A stretch of 64,000 nt of DNA from Cognatishimia activa (GCF_001458335.1 NZ_CYTO01000020.1:211747-275746); one strand, 5' to 3'; shown: positions 1 through 9,736, numbered from the stretch's first letter. A program made the numbers and translations. Notes: generated by a model not told the origin, from the sequence alone.

Positions 1-53
1 TTGCGGGCGGCTACTGACTGAAGGGGTTTTGCCGCGCTGGCGGAATCGCTGCC

Positions 54-67
54 TTGATCTGCATCAA
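54..67. promoter_or_regulatory. FNR/FnrL box upstream of universal stress protein gene
   Basis: The sequence TTGAT-CTGC-ATCAA is a perfect match to the FNR-family palindrome TTGATnnnnATCAA. It lies 81 bases before the ATG at 149, a distance that suits oxygen-responsive activation. The gene for FnrL itself is the next one along. Confidence 0.8.
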
Positions 68-148
68 GGCGCAGGCAGCATCTGAGGCACAGGATAGGTT
101 CAAGAGCTCACAGTTCGCAGAACAATTTAGCCTTAGGTGAGAGGTCCC

Positions 149-988
149 ATGACTTATAAATCCATCTTAACGGTGCTTTCAGATATCGAATTCGCGCAAA
201 CGCCCTTGGAACAGGCAAGCCATTTCGCGCGAAATCAACACGCGCATCTTGATGTCCTCTGCCTCGGTGTCGACCGAACGCAGATGGGACACTACTTTTC
301 TGGTGCCAGCGCCGTGGTCGTCGAGACCACGTTGAATGACGCGCGCGCCGAGGCGCTAGACATAGAGCGCATGGCGACAACATTTCTTAAAAATACCGAT
401 GGTCGTTGGGGAACCGAAGCTGGTGTTTGCATGACGACCGATGTGGCGCGCCACGTTGCTGCCCGCGCTCGGTTTTCGGACCTGACAATTCTACCAAAGC
501 CATACGGTGACAAACACGGTGTCGAGATGGAGACCATTGTTGAGGCCGCGCTTTTTGATGGGGCCGCGCCAGTTCTTGTGGTGCCCAATGGAATGAAGCC
601 GCTCTCTGAACCCAAAGTGGTCACTCTTGCTTGGAACGAAAGCCAAGAATCTCTCAATGCAGCAAAGGCCGCGCTACCGCTTTTGAAATCCGCGAATATC
701 GTTCGCGTTCTGGTGATCGACCCCGCGAAACACGGAGCCAATCGTTCTGATCCGGGGGGATTGCTGTCTACCTTCTTGGCTCGCCATGGTGTGCACGTGG
801 AAATCGACGTCTTATCCAAATCGCTTCCACGGGTATCTGATGTCATATTGCGACACGCTAAGGACAAAAGATCTGACCTCATTGTGATGGGCGCTTATGG
901 CCACTCGCGGCTCAGGGAATCTATCTTAGGCGGTGCAACACGCCATATGCTCGAACAAGCGGACGTACCGGTGTTCATGGCGCATTAA
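149..988 (+). CDS. Universal stress protein, tandem Usp domains
   Basis: This 279-residue cytoplasmic protein has the length of two fused Usp domains. The C-terminal half carries the nucleotide-binding signature GxxG followed nine residues later by GGAT (MGAY GHS..., near residue 250). The N-terminal half keeps the fold pattern but its loop is degenerate. I place the start at ATG 149, preceded by GAGAGG, rather than the in-frame GTG at 137. The perfect FNR box upstream and the neighbouring fnrL and hemN suggest an oxygen-limitation stress role, as for Usp genes near cco and fnr genes in other Rhodobacterales. Its stop codon overlaps the convergent fnrL stop within a shared TTAA. The Usp assignment is firm; the specific function is unknown. 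Confidence 0.88.
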   Translation: MTYKSILTVLSDIEFAQTPLEQASHFARNQHAHLDVLCLGVDRTQMGHYFSGASAVVVETTLNDARAEALDIERMATTFLKNTDGRWGTEAGVCMTTDVARHVAARARFSDLTILPKPYGDKHGVEMETIVEAALFDGAAPVLVVPNGMKPLSEPKVVTLAWNESQESLNAAKAALPLLKSANIVRVLVIDPAKHGANRSDPGGLLSTFLARHGVHVEIDVLSKSLPRVSDVILRHAKDKRSDLIVMGAYGHSRLRESILGGATRHMLEQADVPVFMAH

Positions 989-1731
989 GAGAGGATGCCT
1001 CCATCGGTATCGTCACCTGCTTCCTGCAACAAGGTGTCCATGTCATGCACAGTAACGTGGCGATTGCCTTCGACCGAAATGACCCCGTCTTTCTTAAGCG
1101 CGGAGATTTGGCGGCTTACTGTTTCTAGAGTAAGGCCCAAATAGTCAGCCATTGCTTCACGGGTCAGGGGCAAATCAAATTCGATCTTGCCCTGCAGCGA
1201 GGCCAGTTTCAGGGTCGCATCGCGCCGCGCAATGATCGCCAGCAGCGACGCGATCCGTTCCCGTGCCTTTTTGCGACCAAGCACCAACATCCATTCACGA
1301 GCAGCATCCAACTCATCAAGAGTCATCTGCAACAAGCGCTGCGCGATATGAGGTGTGCTTTCCATCATCTCTTCAAACGGCTTACGGCGGAAACAACACA
1401 TAACGATATCAGAGGTCGCAACCACGTCATAAGGCGCGATCTCGCGGCCAGGACGCCCAACGAAATCAGATGGCAGCAAAAGACCCACCATTTGGGTTCG
1501 CCCGTCCTCCATTGTCTGGGTCAACGTCGCGATGCCAGTGACAATAGAGCCAACAAACCCCATGTGATCGCCGGACCAAATCACAGTCTGCCCCGCTTCA
1601 AAGCTGCGATAGTATTTGATCTCTTCAAGGCGCTGCAATTCGTCCGTGTCGCACTTCGCACATACGGCGCGGTGCCGGATTTGGCAGTCTCCACAATGGC
1701 TGGGCGCTTGGCCCGGCATATCCAATAGCAT
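985..1731 (-). CDS. fnrL: FnrL, oxygen-sensing Crp/Fnr-family transcription regulator
   Basis: This 248-residue regulator has the FNR architecture. An N-terminal cysteine cluster (C13, C16, C24, C27) and a further Cys pair near residue 114 could ligate a [4Fe-4S] cluster. A cyclic-nucleotide-binding-type barrel follows, then a C-terminal helix-turn-helix (LTREAMADYLGLTLETVSRQ, about 184-203) containing the E-x-x-S-R recognition pattern of FNR proteins. I prefer the start at 1731 over 1773, because the longer frame would run through the FNR box at 1742-1755 and the shorter product has the usual FnrL length. It is divergent from hemN, and the box only 11 bases upstream of its start suggests autoregulation. 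In related bacteria FnrL activates microaerobic respiration and tetrapyrrole genes. Confidence 0.93.
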   Translation of the reverse strand: MLLDMPGQAPSHCGDCQIRHRAVCAKCDTDELQRLEEIKYYRSFEAGQTVIWSGDHMGFVGSIVTGIATLTQTMEDGRTQMVGLLLPSDFVGRPGREIAPYDVVATSDIVMCCFRRKPFEEMMESTPHIAQRLLQMTLDELDAAREWMLVLGRKKARERIASLLAIIARRDATLKLASLQGKIEFDLPLTREAMADYLGLTLETVSRQISALKKDGVISVEGNRHVTVHDMDTLLQEAGDDTDGGILS

Positions 1732-1741
1732 CGTTAAACCT

Positions 1742-1755
1742 TTGATCTGCGTCAA
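1742..1755. promoter_or_regulatory. FNR/FnrL box in fnrL-hemN intergenic region
   Basis: TTGAT-CTGC-GTCAA differs from the FNR consensus at one base. Its centre (1748.5) is 41.5 bases before position 1790, directly in front of the hemN ATG at 1791. A possible -10 hexamer (CTAATG, about 1778-1783) sits between. This is the geometry of a class II FNR-activated promoter that would give an almost leaderless hemN transcript. Confidence 0.75.
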
Positions 1756-1790
1756 AGAAGACTCACGTCTCACCCCCTAATGCTATCGAC

Positions 1791-3146
1791 ATGAGACAAA
1801 AACAGCAATTCGCAAAACTGGGACTGTTTGACGCTAAGGTACCGCGCTACACCAGTTATCCAACAGCACCGCATTTCAACACAGGGATCGGCGCGCCGTT
1901 TTTTGAGGACTGCTTAAGCAAAATTCCAGAGGGCGCGGAGATTTCTCTATACGTCCACGTGCCGTTTTGCCGGCGTCTCTGCTGGTTCTGCGCTTGTCGT
2001 ACTCAGGGCACCCAATCCGCATCACCGGTCGCTGCTTATGTCGATGTTTTGCGAACAGAACTCAGAATGTTAACTGACCGGTTGCCAGAAGGCGTGACGC
2101 TTTCTCGTCTGCATTGGGGCGGAGGAACACCCACCCTTTTGACGCCAGAGATGATAGACCAAATAACGGACGCCATCTTTGAAACTGCGCCCATGGCCGC
2201 GGGCGGTGAATTCTCGGTAGAGATCGACCCAAACGAGCTTGATGAAGCGCGTTTGGATGCTCTCGCACGCGCGGGCATGACACGCGCTTCAATTGGCGTG
2301 CAGGATTTTGATCCAGACATTCAGGATATCATTGGACGGCAACAAAGCTATGCCCTGACCAAGGACGTCTCCGAGATGATCCGGGCGCGCGGGATCGACA
2401 GTCTAAACGCAGACATTCTCTTTGGACTGCCGGACCAAAATTTGGAAAAGATCACGGAAAGTGTCCAAAAGCTCCTGTCGCTCTCCCCAGACCGAGTCGC
2501 GCTTTATGGCTATGCCCACGTGCCTTGGATGGCAAAACGCCAGCAGCTCATCCCATCAGACAAACTTCCAACACCAGAAGAACGCCTTGCGTTGTTTGAA
2601 GCTGCATCAAAGCTGTTTGAGTGGGATGGTTACGACGCAATTGGCATTGACCACTTCGCGTTGCCCAGCGATGGGCTGGCAAAGGCTGCGAAGGCGGGGA
2701 CACTACGAAGGAATTTTCAAGGATACACCGACGATCAGGCAGATGTTTTGATTGGCATCGGCGCGTCCTCCATCTCTCGGTTCCCACAAGGTTTCGCGCA
2801 AAATGCTCCCGCAACGGCCGCCTATATAAAAGCGATTGAGTCAGGGAGATTTTCAGTCTCCCGCGGGCATCGCTTTTCCGGGGAAGACACACTAAATTCC
2901 CGACTGATCGAAGCGGTGATGTGTGATTTTGCGGTTGATACAGCGGAGATCGTAGACCTCTTTGACATCACGCCTACGCAGCTGCGGCAGCGGTTTGAGG
3001 CTGTGAACACTGAATTCGATGGTTTGCTAAGCGTAACTCATGACGGCTTGTATATCCCGCCGGAGGTACGCCCGTTAACGCGTCTTATCGCACGCAGTTT
3101 TGACGCCTATGACCAAACCAAAGCACGCCACAGCGCAGCGATTTGA
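1791..3146 (+). CDS. hemN: Oxygen-independent coproporphyrinogen III oxidase (radical SAM)
   Basis: The 451-residue product converts coproporphyrinogen III to protoporphyrinogen IX without oxygen in haem and bacteriochlorophyll synthesis. It carries the HemN N-terminal segment YTSYPTAPHF (20-29) and the radical-SAM motif CxxxCxxC (C60, C64, C67, with the extra C69 typical of HemN), followed by the WGGGTP SAM-binding stretch. Length matches true HemN rather than the shorter HemW. No Shine-Dalgarno sequence precedes the ATG, in line with a leaderless message. An FNR box lies 36 bases upstream, implying induction under low oxygen by the divergent fnrL product. The stop codon directly abuts the stop of yejF on the other strand. 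Confidence 0.95.
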   Translation: MRQKQQFAKLGLFDAKVPRYTSYPTAPHFNTGIGAPFFEDCLSKIPEGAEISLYVHVPFCRRLCWFCACRTQGTQSASPVAAYVDVLRTELRMLTDRLPEGVTLSRLHWGGGTPTLLTPEMIDQITDAIFETAPMAAGGEFSVEIDPNELDEARLDALARAGMTRASIGVQDFDPDIQDIIGRQQSYALTKDVSEMIRARGIDSLNADILFGLPDQNLEKITESVQKLLSLSPDRVALYGYAHVPWMAKRQQLIPSDKLPTPEERLALFEAASKLFEWDGYDAIGIDHFALPSDGLAKAAKAGTLRRNFQGYTDDQADVLIGIGASSISRFPQGFAQNAPATAAYIKAIESGRFSVSRGHRFSGEDTLNSRLIEAVMCDFAVDTAEIVDLFDITPTQLRQRFEAVNTEFDGLLSVTHDGLYIPPEVRPLTRLIARSFDAYDQTKARHSAAI

Positions 3147-4724
3147 TCAATCAGCGGCCGCCATCAATTCGCGTGTGTAATCCGTCGAAGGTTGCATAAA
3201 GACTTGGCTTGCATCGCCAGCCTCAACCACATCCCCTTGCTTCATCACCATGATCTTATGGCTCATGGCACGCACGACGTGCAGGTCATGGCTGATGAAG
3301 AGATAGGCCAAGCCGTACTTCTTCTGCAGGTTCCGCAGCAAGTCCACGATCTGAACCTGCACCGTCATGTCCAATGCTGATGTTGGTTCATCCAAGACGA
3401 CCAGTTTGGGGCGCAGGATCATGGCCCGCGCAATTGCGATCCTTTGGCGTTGACCGCCAGAGAACTCATGTGGGTAGCGATCCATTGTCGCTGGGTCCAG
3501 CCCCACTTCATCCATAACTTCCGCTACCAAATCCCGCGGATCGCGCCCATCGGGATTACCATGTACGCCAAGACCTTCCGCAATAATTTGCTCGCAGCTC
3601 ATACGCGGGGACAGGCTTCCAAACGGATCCTGAAACACGATTTGCATATCCTTGCGCAGGGCGCGCAAGGACTTGGTGTTTCGCTGCCGGATGTCCTCAC
3701 CCATAAAGTGGATGCCGCCCTCGGAGGAAATCAAACGCATAAGGGCAAGGGCAAGCGTAGTCTTCCCAGAACCACTCTCGCCGACGATACCCAACGTCTC
3801 CCCTGCTCTTACAGTGAGCGTCGCATCGTTCACAGCTTTCACATGGCCCACGGTTCGCCGCAGTAAACCGCGTTGGATTGGGAACCAGATGCGCAGACCG
3901 TCTGTTTCAGCCACAACTGGGGCGTCCTCAGACACAGGCTCGGGCACACCCGCAGCACGGGCATTCAGCAAAGTTTTGGTGTATTCGTGTTGTGGATTTT
4001 CGAAGATTTCGGCTACCGGGCCAGCCTCGACAATCTCGCCGTCTTTCATGACGCAAACCTTGTCGGCGATTTTACGAACGATCCCCAGATCATGGGTGAT
4101 GAACAACAGCCCCATGCCTTCGGATTTCTTCAACTCCGCCAGCAACTCAAGGATCTGCGCTTGAATGGTCACGTCCAGTGCCGTTGTCGGCTCGTCCGCC
4201 ACCAAAATGTCCGGCTTATTGGCCAAAGCCATTGCGATCATCACGCGCTGTCGCTGGCCACCACTAAGTTGGTGAGGATAAGACGTCAGTCGGCTTTCAG
4301 CATCTCGGATGCCGACTTTCTCAAGCAGATCAAGAATCCGCCCGCGCGCCTCATCGCCAACAATCCCTTGGTGCAGAGCAAGCGACTCTCCCAGCTGCTT
4401 TTCCAGCGTATGGAGAGGATTAAGCGAGGTCATCGGCTCTTGGAAAATAAAGCTGATGTCATTGCCGCGCACTTTGCGCAGCAGCTTCTCATCCGCATTG
4501 ACCATCTCTTGACCGTCATATTGTACAGAACCTTCGACGGCGGCGCTCGCACCCAGCAAAGAAACGGTAGACAGCGCAGTCACCGACTTGCCGGAACCGG
4601 ACTCGCCCACCAAAGCAACGGTCTCTCCCCGATCGACTGAGAAAGACACGCCTTTGACGGCCTGGAAGTCTCGGCCTTCGACCCGGAAAGACACACGCAG
4701 GTTCCGAACCTTGAGAATGCTCAT
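3147..4724 (-). CDS. yejF: Oligopeptide ABC transporter ATP-binding protein, YejF-like
   Basis: This 525-residue protein fuses two ABC ATPase domains. The first has Walker A GESGSGKS at 40-47 and an LSGGQRQR signature; the second has GESGSGKT near residue 315 and an FSGGQRQR signature, each with its Walker B and D-loop. This double-ATPase layout is characteristic of YejF in the YejABEF importer, which takes up oligopeptides such as microcin C in enterobacteria. It is the last gene of a minus-strand operon and overlaps yejE by four bases (ATGA), so translation is probably coupled. The natural substrate here is unknown. GsiA/DppDF-type fusions are the main alternative, but the gene order favours Yej. 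Confidence 0.9.
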   Translation of the reverse strand: MSILKVRNLRVSFRVEGRDFQAVKGVSFSVDRGETVALVGESGSGKSVTALSTVSLLGASAAVEGSVQYDGQEMVNADEKLLRKVRGNDISFIFQEPMTSLNPLHTLEKQLGESLALHQGIVGDEARGRILDLLEKVGIRDAESRLTSYPHQLSGGQRQRVMIAMALANKPDILVADEPTTALDVTIQAQILELLAELKKSEGMGLLFITHDLGIVRKIADKVCVMKDGEIVEAGPVAEIFENPQHEYTKTLLNARAAGVPEPVSEDAPVVAETDGLRIWFPIQRGLLRRTVGHVKAVNDATLTVRAGETLGIVGESGSGKTTLALALMRLISSEGGIHFMGEDIRQRNTKSLRALRKDMQIVFQDPFGSLSPRMSCEQIIAEGLGVHGNPDGRDPRDLVAEVMDEVGLDPATMDRYPHEFSGGQRQRIAIARAMILRPKLVVLDEPTSALDMTVQVQIVDLLRNLQKKYGLAYLFISHDLHVVRAMSHKIMVMKQGDVVEAGDASQVFMQPSTDYTRELMAAAD

Positions 4725-5836
4725 GAAAAGGTCTTTCTAGGGTCAAACGCGTCACGCACGCCTTCGAAGATGAAGACAAGAAGCGACAGCATAATGGCGA
4801 AGGTAAAGAAGGCGGTGAAGCCAAGCCATGGCGCTTGCAGGTTCTGCTTGGCTTGCAATGTCAGCTCGCCCAGAGACGGTGCGGAAGACGGCAAGCCAAA
4901 GCCCAGAAAATCGAGCCCAGCCAGTGTAGAGATGGTACCTGTTACGATGAACGGCAGCATGGTCACCGTGGCAACCATCGCGTTTGGCAACATGTGGCGG
5001 AACATGATCACCCGGTTTGAGACGCCCAGCGCTTTGGCAGCGCGCACATATTCAAGGTTGCGCGCCCTTAGGAATTCAGCCCGGACAACGCCCACAAGGG
5101 CCGTCCAGCCAAAGAGCACTGTTAGGAACACCAATAGCCAGAAACTTCGCCCCAATATCGCGAAGAGAATAATGATGATGTAGAGGCTTGGGGTCGCCCC
5201 CCAAATCTCGATCACCCGCTGAAAAATGAGATCTACCCAACCACCGAAGTAACCTTGAATAGCACCTGCGAGAATCCCCACAATGCTTGCAAATGTGGTC
5301 ACGATCAGAGTGAAGAAGATCGAAAGGCGGAAACCGTAAATCACCCGTGCGACCACGTCTCGCTTGGTGTCATCGGTGCCAAGCCAGTTCTGCTCATTCG
5401 GAGCCAATGGCGCAGCCCCTGCACGATCCACGGGTGTATCAAAGGAATAAGGGATCAATGGCCAAAGGGACCAACCTTGTTGGATGGTCTCGCCCTCGAT
5501 CACGCCATCTTGGGCATCCTCAATATAGCCTTCCGGGTCATCAAAACAGAGGTCCATCCCGCCGGTCACGATCAGACACTCGACCTCTGGATCTCGGTAA
5601 GCCGCTTCGGTTCTGAAATCCCCGCCAAAAGCCGTTTCCGGATAGAATTTGAAAACCGGCGTATAGTACTCGCCTTGGTATTTGACCAAGATGGGTTTGT
5701 CGTTGGCAATAAGCTCAGCAAACAGGCTGAGGCCGAAAACCACACTGAAAATGATCAATGACCAGTACGCGCGACGGTTGCGGCAAAAATTGCGCCAGCG
5801 GCGCTGGTTGATCGGGGAAAGCGAGATCATACCCAT
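4721..5836 (-). CDS. yejE: Oligopeptide ABC transporter permease, YejE-like
   Basis: This 371-residue inner-membrane permease has one N-terminal membrane helix (about 24-42), a long polar segment of roughly 125 residues, and then a five-helix BPD transport domain with the EAA-type loop RAKALGVSNRVIMFRHMLPN. The large periplasmic insertion is typical of YejE and separates it from DppC/OppC. The first codon overlaps the yejB stop (TGATGG); an alternative ATG lies two codons further in. It pairs with YejB to form the channel energised by YejF. Confidence 0.9.
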   Translation of the reverse strand: MGMISLSPINQRRWRNFCRNRRAYWSLIIFSVVFGLSLFAELIANDKPILVKYQGEYYTPVFKFYPETAFGGDFRTEAAYRDPEVECLIVTGGMDLCFDDPEGYIEDAQDGVIEGETIQQGWSLWPLIPYSFDTPVDRAGAAPLAPNEQNWLGTDDTKRDVVARVIYGFRLSIFFTLIVTTFASIVGILAGAIQGYFGGWVDLIFQRVIEIWGATPSLYIIIILFAILGRSFWLLVFLTVLFGWTALVGVVRAEFLRARNLEYVRAAKALGVSNRVIMFRHMLPNAMVATVTMLPFIVTGTISTLAGLDFLGFGLPSSAPSLGELTLQAKQNLQAPWLGFTAFFTFAIMLSLLVFIFEGVRDAFDPRKTFS

Positions 5837-6927
5837 CAGCCTTCCCTCCGCTCAAAGTCGATGCGTGGATCAACAAACACATACATCAAGTCGCTCAAAA
5901 TCCCGACCACAAGGCCAATAAGGCCGAACACAAAGAGGGTACCGAAGATCACCGGGTAATCGCGCGCCACCGCTGCTTCGAAACCCAGGCGCCCAAGGCC
6001 ATCAAGCGAGAAGATCGTTTCGATAATCAGCGAACCGCCAAAGAAAACACCAATGAACACCGCTGGGAATCCCGCGATGACAATCAGCATCGCGTTGCGG
6101 AAAACATGCCCATACAGAACCCGATTTTCGCTCAGGCCCTTCGCCCGCGCGGTCATAACATAGTGTTTCTTGATCTCATCCAAGAACGAGTTCTTGGTGA
6201 GCAATGTGAGTGTTGCAAAGGCAGAAATCGTGCTGGCAAGCACTGGCAAAGTGATGTGCCAGAAGTAATCAAGGATTTGGCCAATGAGGGTCATGTCTTC
6301 CCAACCATCGCTTGTCAGTCCGCGAAGTGGGAAGATACGCCAGTAAGAGCCCCCAGCGAAGAGAACAACGAGAAGGATCGCAAAGAGGAAGCCCGGGATT
6401 GCATAAGCCACAATGATCGCGCCGCTTGTCCAGGTGTCAAAGGCCGTTCCGTCCTTCACAGCTTTGCGAATGCCAAGCGGGATTGAGACGATATAAGCGA
6501 TTAGCGTGGACCAAAGGCCGAGTGTAATAGACACCGGCAGCTTCTCTAATACCAAGTCGATGACGCCGATTTTTCGGAAATAGCTCTCGCCAAAGTCTAG
6601 CTGGATATAGTTCCACATCATGTCGAGAAAACGCTGGACGGGCGGCTTATCGAAGCCAAATTCCTTTTCGAGTTCTTCGATGAAGTCTTTGGGCAAGCCT
6701 CGAGCGCCGATATATTCGCTGTCAGAACCCAATGCTTCGCTGTTTAAGTCAACATCATTGGACCCACCCGCAAATCCGCCAAACACGTCGCCCTCGCCAC
6801 GCATTTCCGCAATGATTTGTTCGATTGGTCCACCCGGTACAAATTGCACCAAGCTAAAGTTAATGATCATGATCCCAATAAGCGTCGGGATAACCAGCAA
6901 TAGCCGTCTTAGAATATAGGCGCCCAC
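5836..6927 (-). CDS. yejB: Oligopeptide ABC transporter permease, YejB-like
   Basis: The 363-residue protein begins [20 protein letters not shown], the usual first helix of DppB/OppB-class permeases. An extended periplasmic loop (about 31-115, rich in Gly and Asp) and a BPD domain of five further helices follow. The cytoplasmic loop [20 protein letters not shown] is the site of contact with the ATPase. Length and loop size match YejB. It sits between yejA and yejE with a 7-base gap upstream and a one-base stop/start overlap downstream, so all four genes are expected to be co-transcribed. Confidence 0.9.
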   Translation of the reverse strand: MGAYILRRLLLVIPTLIGIMIINFSLVQFVPGGPIEQIIAEMRGEGDVFGGFAGGSNDVDLNSEALGSDSEYIGARGLPKDFIEELEKEFGFDKPPVQRFLDMMWNYIQLDFGESYFRKIGVIDLVLEKLPVSITLGLWSTLIAYIVSIPLGIRKAVKDGTAFDTWTSGAIIVAYAIPGFLFAILLVVLFAGGSYWRIFPLRGLTSDGWEDMTLIGQILDYFWHITLPVLASTISAFATLTLLTKNSFLDEIKKHYVMTARAKGLSENRVLYGHVFRNAMLIVIAGFPAVFIGVFFGGSLIIETIFSLDGLGRLGFEAAVARDYPVIFGTLFVFGLIGLVVGILSDLMYVFVDPRIDFERREG

Positions 6928-6934
6928 GGTTCAG

Positions 6935-8869
6935 TTACCCAAACGCACCAGCGGCTTTAAGAGCTTCATATTTCTCTTCGTTCTGCCACCAGAAATCGAG
7001 ATAGCCAACGGCCAAGGGCGGCAACTCTTCTGGATGTTCATACATGTCATAAGACGCAATCCAATTGTCCGCCACATATCCCACAGGCACTTGAATGCGC
7101 AGGTAACGCAATGCGCGATCCAGTGCCACCAAGGAAGCAACTTCTTCCTCACGAGATTTCGTCTCGAGAGACGCTTCGATAATTGCGTCCACCAATGGGC
7201 TTTGCAGAGATTGAGGGTTCCAAGACGAAACGATCGCTTGCTCGGAACCATAGGTCTGCATCAAGCCCGTTCCCGATGTCTGGAAAGACTGGTTCCGCGT
7301 GAAGAGCATATCGAAGTCTTTGTCCAAGAACCGCTGCTGCATTTGCGCGGTGTCTACCTTCTCCATTTCAGCATCAAAGCCGAAGGATTGAAGGTTAGAA
7401 ACATAGGTTGTGATGATTGCTTCAGCCGTGTCAGATGTCGCAGAAGACAGCATAAACTGCACCTGGAATGGCTCGCCCGCGTCGTTTCTGAGCTTGCCAT
7501 CATCACCCACGATCCAACCGACATCCTGAAGAAGCTTCAACGCTTTGCGCTTGTTGCGGCGATCAACGGTGGTGTTCGGGTTTGATGTGTGCGCCAGCAC
7601 CGCTTCTTCGGTCATCATTTCAGCTGGCACGACATCGCCAAGGCTTTCGAGGAACGCTTTTTCCAAACCTTCTGGTACGCCTTTCGCTTCAATCTCTGTG
7701 TTCTGAACGAACGAATGACGCTGTTCCGTCAGGTCATATTGCAGTGAGGCACTGGTCCACTGGAAGTTAAACGCAAGCGCCATGGCTTCGCGTACACGTT
7801 TGTCCTGAAACTTTTCGCGTTGGAAGTTGAAGATAAAGCCGGTCGGAGATGGAGGTGTTCCACTCTTTAGAGTTTGGCGTTTTACAAAGCCCTTGTCGAT
7901 CGCCGGGAAGTCGTAGCCGGTCGCCCAGCGTTTTGTACTGCCTTCCGCGCGGAATGTGTAAACGCCAGATTTGAACGCCTCAAATTCTGCGGCGTCATCC
8001 GCAAAATATTCGACACGCACGCGATCATAGTTGTGGCGGCCTTTGTTCACATTCACATGCCAGCCCCAGTAATCCGGATTGCGTTTGTAAACGATGTAAC
8101 GATTCACCTCGAAATCATCGACCACGTATGGACCACTCCCCATAGGGGTATTGAGGCTCGGTTCATCCAACCGTTCGCCGGTACGCTCATACCAGTCTTT
8201 GGAAAACACCGGCGTGCCACCGACTTGAGACACAAGAGAGCGCCGTGAAATGCCATCTACAAACTCATATCGCAGGGTGTGATCATCAATGACCTCAACA
8301 CCTTTGATACGCTGCTTCACCGCACGCGCATAACTGCGAATGCCTTGTTCCAAGAAGAGGTTATGTGTGAAGGCGGCATCATGGGCCGTAAGCGGGGATC
8401 CGTCGGCGAACCGCGCTTCAGGGCGCATGTGGAAGACACACCAACGTTTGCTCTTCGGGTATTCAACGGTGTGTGCGAGCAGGCAATAGGACTCCGTCAA
8501 GCGGTCAGCCGGAGTGGCGGTCCCAAATGGCCCATCTGCGAACATAGATTCGGCAATGAGGCCAGAATACAGGCCAGACCGCCCCTTGCTTGCAAAGCGG
8601 TTCATACCGTCAAATGAGCCCCGCGTCGCGACGGCAATCTCACCCCCAACTGGCGCGTTAGGATTTACATAGTCAAAGTGAGGAAAGTCTTTGGGATATT
8701 TCAACTCGCCAAAGAAAGAGTAACCATGGGCGACAACCATCTCATCGTCATCGGCGTAAACACGCCCCGGCAGGCCGAACCCAATTGCTGCAGCGCTGCT
8801 CCCCATGAGCCCAAGCACATGTCGCCGTGAAAATTCTAGGAACTTCTTTTCTTCGGCATGCTTAATCAT
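6935..8869 (-). CDS. yejA: Extracellular solute-binding protein of Yej transporter
   Basis: The 644-residue protein belongs to family 5 solute-binding proteins and would capture peptides in the periplasm for YejBEF. A twin-arginine signal (FSRRHVLGLMG, residues about 14-24, then a hydrophobic stretch ending near VYA) indicates Tat export. The mature protein has the family features LTAHDAAFTHNLF and the conserved motif GSGPYVV. I place the start at 8869, just upstream of the Tat motif and preceded by AAGGGC, rather than at 8965, which would add 32 non-conserved residues. It is the first gene of the yejABEF operon. Confidence 0.9.
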   Translation of the reverse strand: MIKHAEEKKFLEFSRRHVLGLMGSSAAAIGFGLPGRVYADDDEMVVAHGYSFFGELKYPKDFPHFDYVNPNAPVGGEIAVATRGSFDGMNRFASKGRSGLYSGLIAESMFADGPFGTATPADRLTESYCLLAHTVEYPKSKRWCVFHMRPEARFADGSPLTAHDAAFTHNLFLEQGIRSYARAVKQRIKGVEVIDDHTLRYEFVDGISRRSLVSQVGGTPVFSKDWYERTGERLDEPSLNTPMGSGPYVVDDFEVNRYIVYKRNPDYWGWHVNVNKGRHNYDRVRVEYFADDAAEFEAFKSGVYTFRAEGSTKRWATGYDFPAIDKGFVKRQTLKSGTPPSPTGFIFNFQREKFQDKRVREAMALAFNFQWTSASLQYDLTEQRHSFVQNTEIEAKGVPEGLEKAFLESLGDVVPAEMMTEEAVLAHTSNPNTTVDRRNKRKALKLLQDVGWIVGDDGKLRNDAGEPFQVQFMLSSATSDTAEAIITTYVSNLQSFGFDAEMEKVDTAQMQQRFLDKDFDMLFTRNQSFQTSGTGLMQTYGSEQAIVSSWNPQSLQSPLVDAIIEASLETKSREEEVASLVALDRALRYLRIQVPVGYVADNWIASYDMYEHPEELPPLAVGYLDFWWQNEEKYEALKAAGAFG

Positions 8870-9042
8870 AGGGTGCCCTTTCTGTTGAGACTGAACGCTT
8901 TGCGGTCCTTTGTTATAGACTATGACTTCGGCCTCACAGCATTCAAGGCAAGAATGCATAAACAAGTGGTGATCGTTTCAAGGGCAGATTCGCACAGCCC
9001 CGTGAAAACTTGTTTCAGGAGCCGTTCGCAAATGACTTGTGC

Positions 9043-9074
9043 AAAAGAAAAGGCCGCTGCAACGCAACGGCCCC
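9043..9074 (-). terminator. Rho-independent terminator after cytochrome c gene
   Basis: Read on the minus strand, a hairpin with GGCCG/CGGCC arms and an inner TTGC/GCAG pairing is followed by TTTTCTTTT. It lies 26 bases beyond the stop of the cytochrome gene and ahead of yejA. Confidence 0.75.
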
Positions 9075-9099
9075 ATGAATTCTTTGTGATCCAATCAGA

Positions 9100-9621
9100 T
9101 CACTTGATCGTCGCAAGATACGCAATCAAATTCGCACGATCCGCTGGCTTCTTAAGACCACCGAAACCCATTTTGGTGCCGGGTGCGAATTTCTTGGGGC
9201 TTGCCAAGAAACCGTCCAAGTTTTCAGCTGACCATGTTTCAGCCACAGCAACCATTGCGCCTGAATATGCAAATCCATCTTGTACGCCAACCGCACGGTC
9301 AACCACGTTAAACAGGTGTGGGCCGGTGCCATTCGCGCCATCTTCAAGCTTGTGGCACGCTTTACACTTGCCAAATACTTTTTCGCCTTTGCCTAGGTCC
9401 GCCGCTGCGAGCAATTCTTCAAGAGAAGGGCCTTCTTCAACAGCAGCGCCCGCGCTCGCTGTTTCTACCTCAATGGCATAGCCTTGTTTTGCCTCGCCAC
9501 CATGTCCATGGCCACCGCCAGTGTGATAAAGTTCTTCGGCGGCCCATGCGCCCAGCAAAAAGACCAACAGTGATCCACAGAGTGCACCTGCGACTTTGGT
9601 CATTGTCATCGTGTCAAACAT
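9100..9621 (-). CDS. Membrane-anchored class I cytochrome c (c_y / CycM type)
   Basis: The 173-residue protein has an uncleaved N-terminal membrane helix (about 8-27), then a linker of about 55 residues rich in Gly, Ala and Glu, and a C-terminal class I cytochrome c domain. The haem-binding motif is CKACH at 86-90 and the distal ligand is probably M151 in GTKMGF. This anchor-linker-haem layout is that of cytochrome c_y of Rhodobacter and CycM of rhizobia, which carries electrons from the bc1 complex to terminal oxidases while tethered to the membrane. It is a single gene with its own terminator, divergent from the pheA-like gene. Confidence 0.9.
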   Translation of the reverse strand: MFDTMTMTKVAGALCGSLLVFLLGAWAAEELYHTGGGHGHGGEAKQGYAIEVETASAGAAVEEGPSLEELLAAADLGKGEKVFGKCKACHKLEDGANGTGPHLFNVVDRAVGVQDGFAYSGAMVAVAETWSAENLDGFLASPKKFAPGTKMGFGGLKKPADRANLIAYLATIK

Positions 9622-9736
9622 GCTACGTTTCCATTTCGTGGCGTTGATGGCGTAACCTAAGCGCTTCCTTCCATTGAAAGCAAGGTGTAGATACCGCGAC
9701 CAAACGCCCTGTTTTGGGAAAAATACGGATACGACG

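Noticed and set aside
3873..4640. 255-codon open frame antisense to yejF
   Set aside because: The product resembles no protein family and the sense strand has two intact ABC domains.
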